Positions 62,789 through 64,000 of a stretch of DNA of 64,000 nucleotides are shown piece after piece (position 1 is the first letter of the stretch; every line of letters starts with the position of its first letter). The position numbers were made by a program, and so were the translations under genes. The DNA lies in contig JBBQAM010000012.1 in the NCBI GenBank assembly GCA_038316335.1, positions 20,015 through 84,014 of the forward strand, written 5' to 3'. The notes beneath the pieces were generated by a model. The model was not told the origin of the DNA. It did no database searches and saw only the letters and a list, made by a program, of their open reading frames with translations. The DNA is from JALHST01 sp038316335 (GTDB lineage: Bacteria > Bacteroidota > Bacteroidia > Flavobacteriales > Flavobacteriaceae).

Positions 62789-64000
62789 AAAAACGATACT
62801 TCTTTTTCTTCTTGTCCTAGGGAGCCTTAGGTTATTTGCACAAGACGATTTGCAGCCAGTATTTTGGTCACAACAGGTCAATAAATTATCCGAAACCGAA
62901 TATGAACTTATCCTTAAAGGGGATATTCAAGAAGGTTGGCACTTGTATTCACAGTATACCGCCGATGGCGGTTCACTGCCTAGTGAATTTGATTTTGAAA
63001 AGCAGGGAGTAGATTATGACTTGGTTGGAAGGACTCAAGAAAGTAAGACAATCACCGAATACAGCGATATCTTTGAGGTCGATGAGACCTTTTTTAGAAA
63101 GGAGGCCATTTTTACACAAAAGATCCGGTTGTTAAACCCAGACATACGACAGGTCGATGTCAATTTTTGGTATCAAATCTGTAAGGAAGTCTGTATCCCG
63201 AATGAACAGATCTTCAGTTTTTCATTAGACGGTAACGCTGTTGTGCGTGAGGAAAAATATGTCGATGCGAGAAGTTTGGCGATGAGCTCGGCCTTGAAAC
63301 TCGATTTGCAGAATAAGGAATTGATGTCCGATTCCCTTGAACAGGCGGTAGAGTCAAGTTCAAGCCTATGGACAATTTTTGGGTTAGGGTTCTTAGGCGG
63401 ACTTATCGCATTATTGACACCCTGTGTATTCCCCATGATACCATTAACTGTTTCGTTTTTTACCAAGCATACACAAAACAAATCAAAAGGAATCGCCAAT
63501 GCCATTTTATATGGTTTTTTTATCGTTTTGATTTATTTTTTACTTAGTCTACCCTTTCAATTATTTGATTCGGTCGACTCCCAAATATTGAACACGATTG
63601 CGACCAATATGTGGTTGAATCTACTTTTCTTCTTGATTTTTGTGTTTTTCGCTCTATCGTTTTTTGGGTATTATGAACTTACCCTCCCCAGTTCTTGGGC
63701 TAATAAAATGGACAAGGCATCTTCCCGCATTGGTGGTATTTTTGGTATCTTCTTTATGGCCATAACCCTGGCCATCGTTTCGTTTTCCTGCACGGGACCC
63801 ATTCTTGGTGGACTTTTGGGCAGTACGGCCCTATCGGAAGGGGATATGGCAAACAATTTAACTGCGGGCATGACGGGCTTTGGTCTGGCCTTGGCATTGC
63901 CGTTTGGTTTATTTGCACTATTCCCTACCTGGTTGAATTCGTTGCCCAAATCGGGCAGCTGGATGACAACGGTCAAGGTTGTTTTAGGTTTTTTAGAATT
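62778..64000 (+). CDS. dsbD: DsbD-like thiol:disulfide interchange protein (3' end outside window)
   Basis: The ORF runs from an ATG at 62778 to the right edge, so the gene is incomplete (407 codons visible). It has a signal peptide (KKTILLFLLVLGSLRLFAQ) and an N-terminal periplasmic domain with a cysteine pair (CKEVCIP, near residues 135-140). A transmembrane DsbD/CcdA-like region starts at about residue 198 with LLTPCVFPMIPLTVSFF and a second cysteine in SFSCTGPILGG. It carries electrons from cytoplasmic thioredoxin to periplasmic proteins. The C-terminal thioredoxin domain would lie past the window. It overlaps tilS by 11 bases. Confidence 0.9.
   Translation, partial: MCHKKTILLFLLVLGSLRLFAQDDLQPVFWSQQVNKLSETEYELILKGDIQEGWHLYSQYTADGGSLPSEFDFEKQGVDYDLVGRTQESKTITEYSDIFEVDETFFRKEAIFTQKIRLLNPDIRQVDVNFWYQICKEVCIPNEQIFSFSLDGNAVVREEKYVDARSLAMSSALKLDLQNKELMSDSLEQAVESSSSLWTIFGLGFLGGLIALLTPCVFPMIPLTVSFFTKHTQNKSKGIANAILYGFFIVLIYFLLSLPFQLFDSVDSQILNTIATNMWLNLLFFLIFVFFALSFFGYYELTLPSSWANKMDKASSRIGGIFGIFFMAITLAIVSFSCTGPILGGLLGSTALSEGDMANNLTAGMTGFGLALALPFGLFALFPTWLNSLPKSGSWMTTVKVVLGFLE

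Overview
The window looks like chromosome of a member of the Flavobacteriaceae (Bacteroidota), probably marine. The support is family content and signal style: a PorP/SprF protein of the type IX secretion/gliding type, a secreted multi-domain surface protein, flavobacterial RibB, LolA, LptF/G and FtsK forms, AT-leaning coding sequence, and promoters that fit the Bacteroidota -33 TTTG / -7 TAnnTTTG pattern. Nothing in the window fixes the genus. No CRISPR array, prophage, rRNA or intact insertion sequence was seen.

Layout. 1-5.0 kb: the end of a surface-polysaccharide cluster (YfhO-like membrane protein cut by the window edge, a GT4 glycosyltransferase and a Wzx-like flippase, coupled by TAATG overlaps). 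5.1-9.4 kb: a secreted Arg/Ser-rich protein and uvrA. 9.6-11.7 kb: two tandem copies of a module made of an ECF sigma factor plus a 47-codon ORF. 11.7-22.5 kb: housekeeping and envelope genes (nth, bcp, a conserved unknown, an MBL hydrolase, an esterase, two DUF4870-like membrane proteins, a DHOase-like protein without its metal site, a BatA-domain protein, a GT2) and a LuxR-type regulator without a phosphoacceptor Asp. 22.5-40.4 kb: a gene-poor, accessory-looking region with long spacers. It holds a PorP/SprF-SPOR protein with a PD40 partner, an NHL lipoprotein with a His/Asp tail, a DinB-like protein, a cyclase-ATPase-TPR regulator, a large adhesin-like protein, a barrel protein, a direct-repeat array and tRNA-Ser(UGA).

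40.4-64 kb returns to dense genes: a TSUP transporter, a nitroreductase and a sugar aminotransferase; then a leftward run tpx, dgkA, LTA-synthase-like, ftsK, lolA, lptF/G-like, ribB-X; a lipoprotein and nhaC with a small 55-aa ORF; lpd; a Tat-exported Gfo/Idh/MocA protein; an HTH-membrane-beta-lactamase fusion; a DUF1624 membrane protein; and finally an FMN reductase, tilS and a dsbD-like gene running off the right edge.

The observations most worth following are the duplicated sigma/small-ORF module with hairpin leaders, the HTH-membrane-beta-lactamase fusion, the repeat array with dispersed copies, the PorP/SprF protein that carries a SPOR domain while its PD40 partner lacks OmpA, and several family members whose catalytic residues are missing (receiver, DHOase, GTP cyclohydrolase II, Nth iron-sulfur site). 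All family assignments come from reading the translated sequence; no database search was run.
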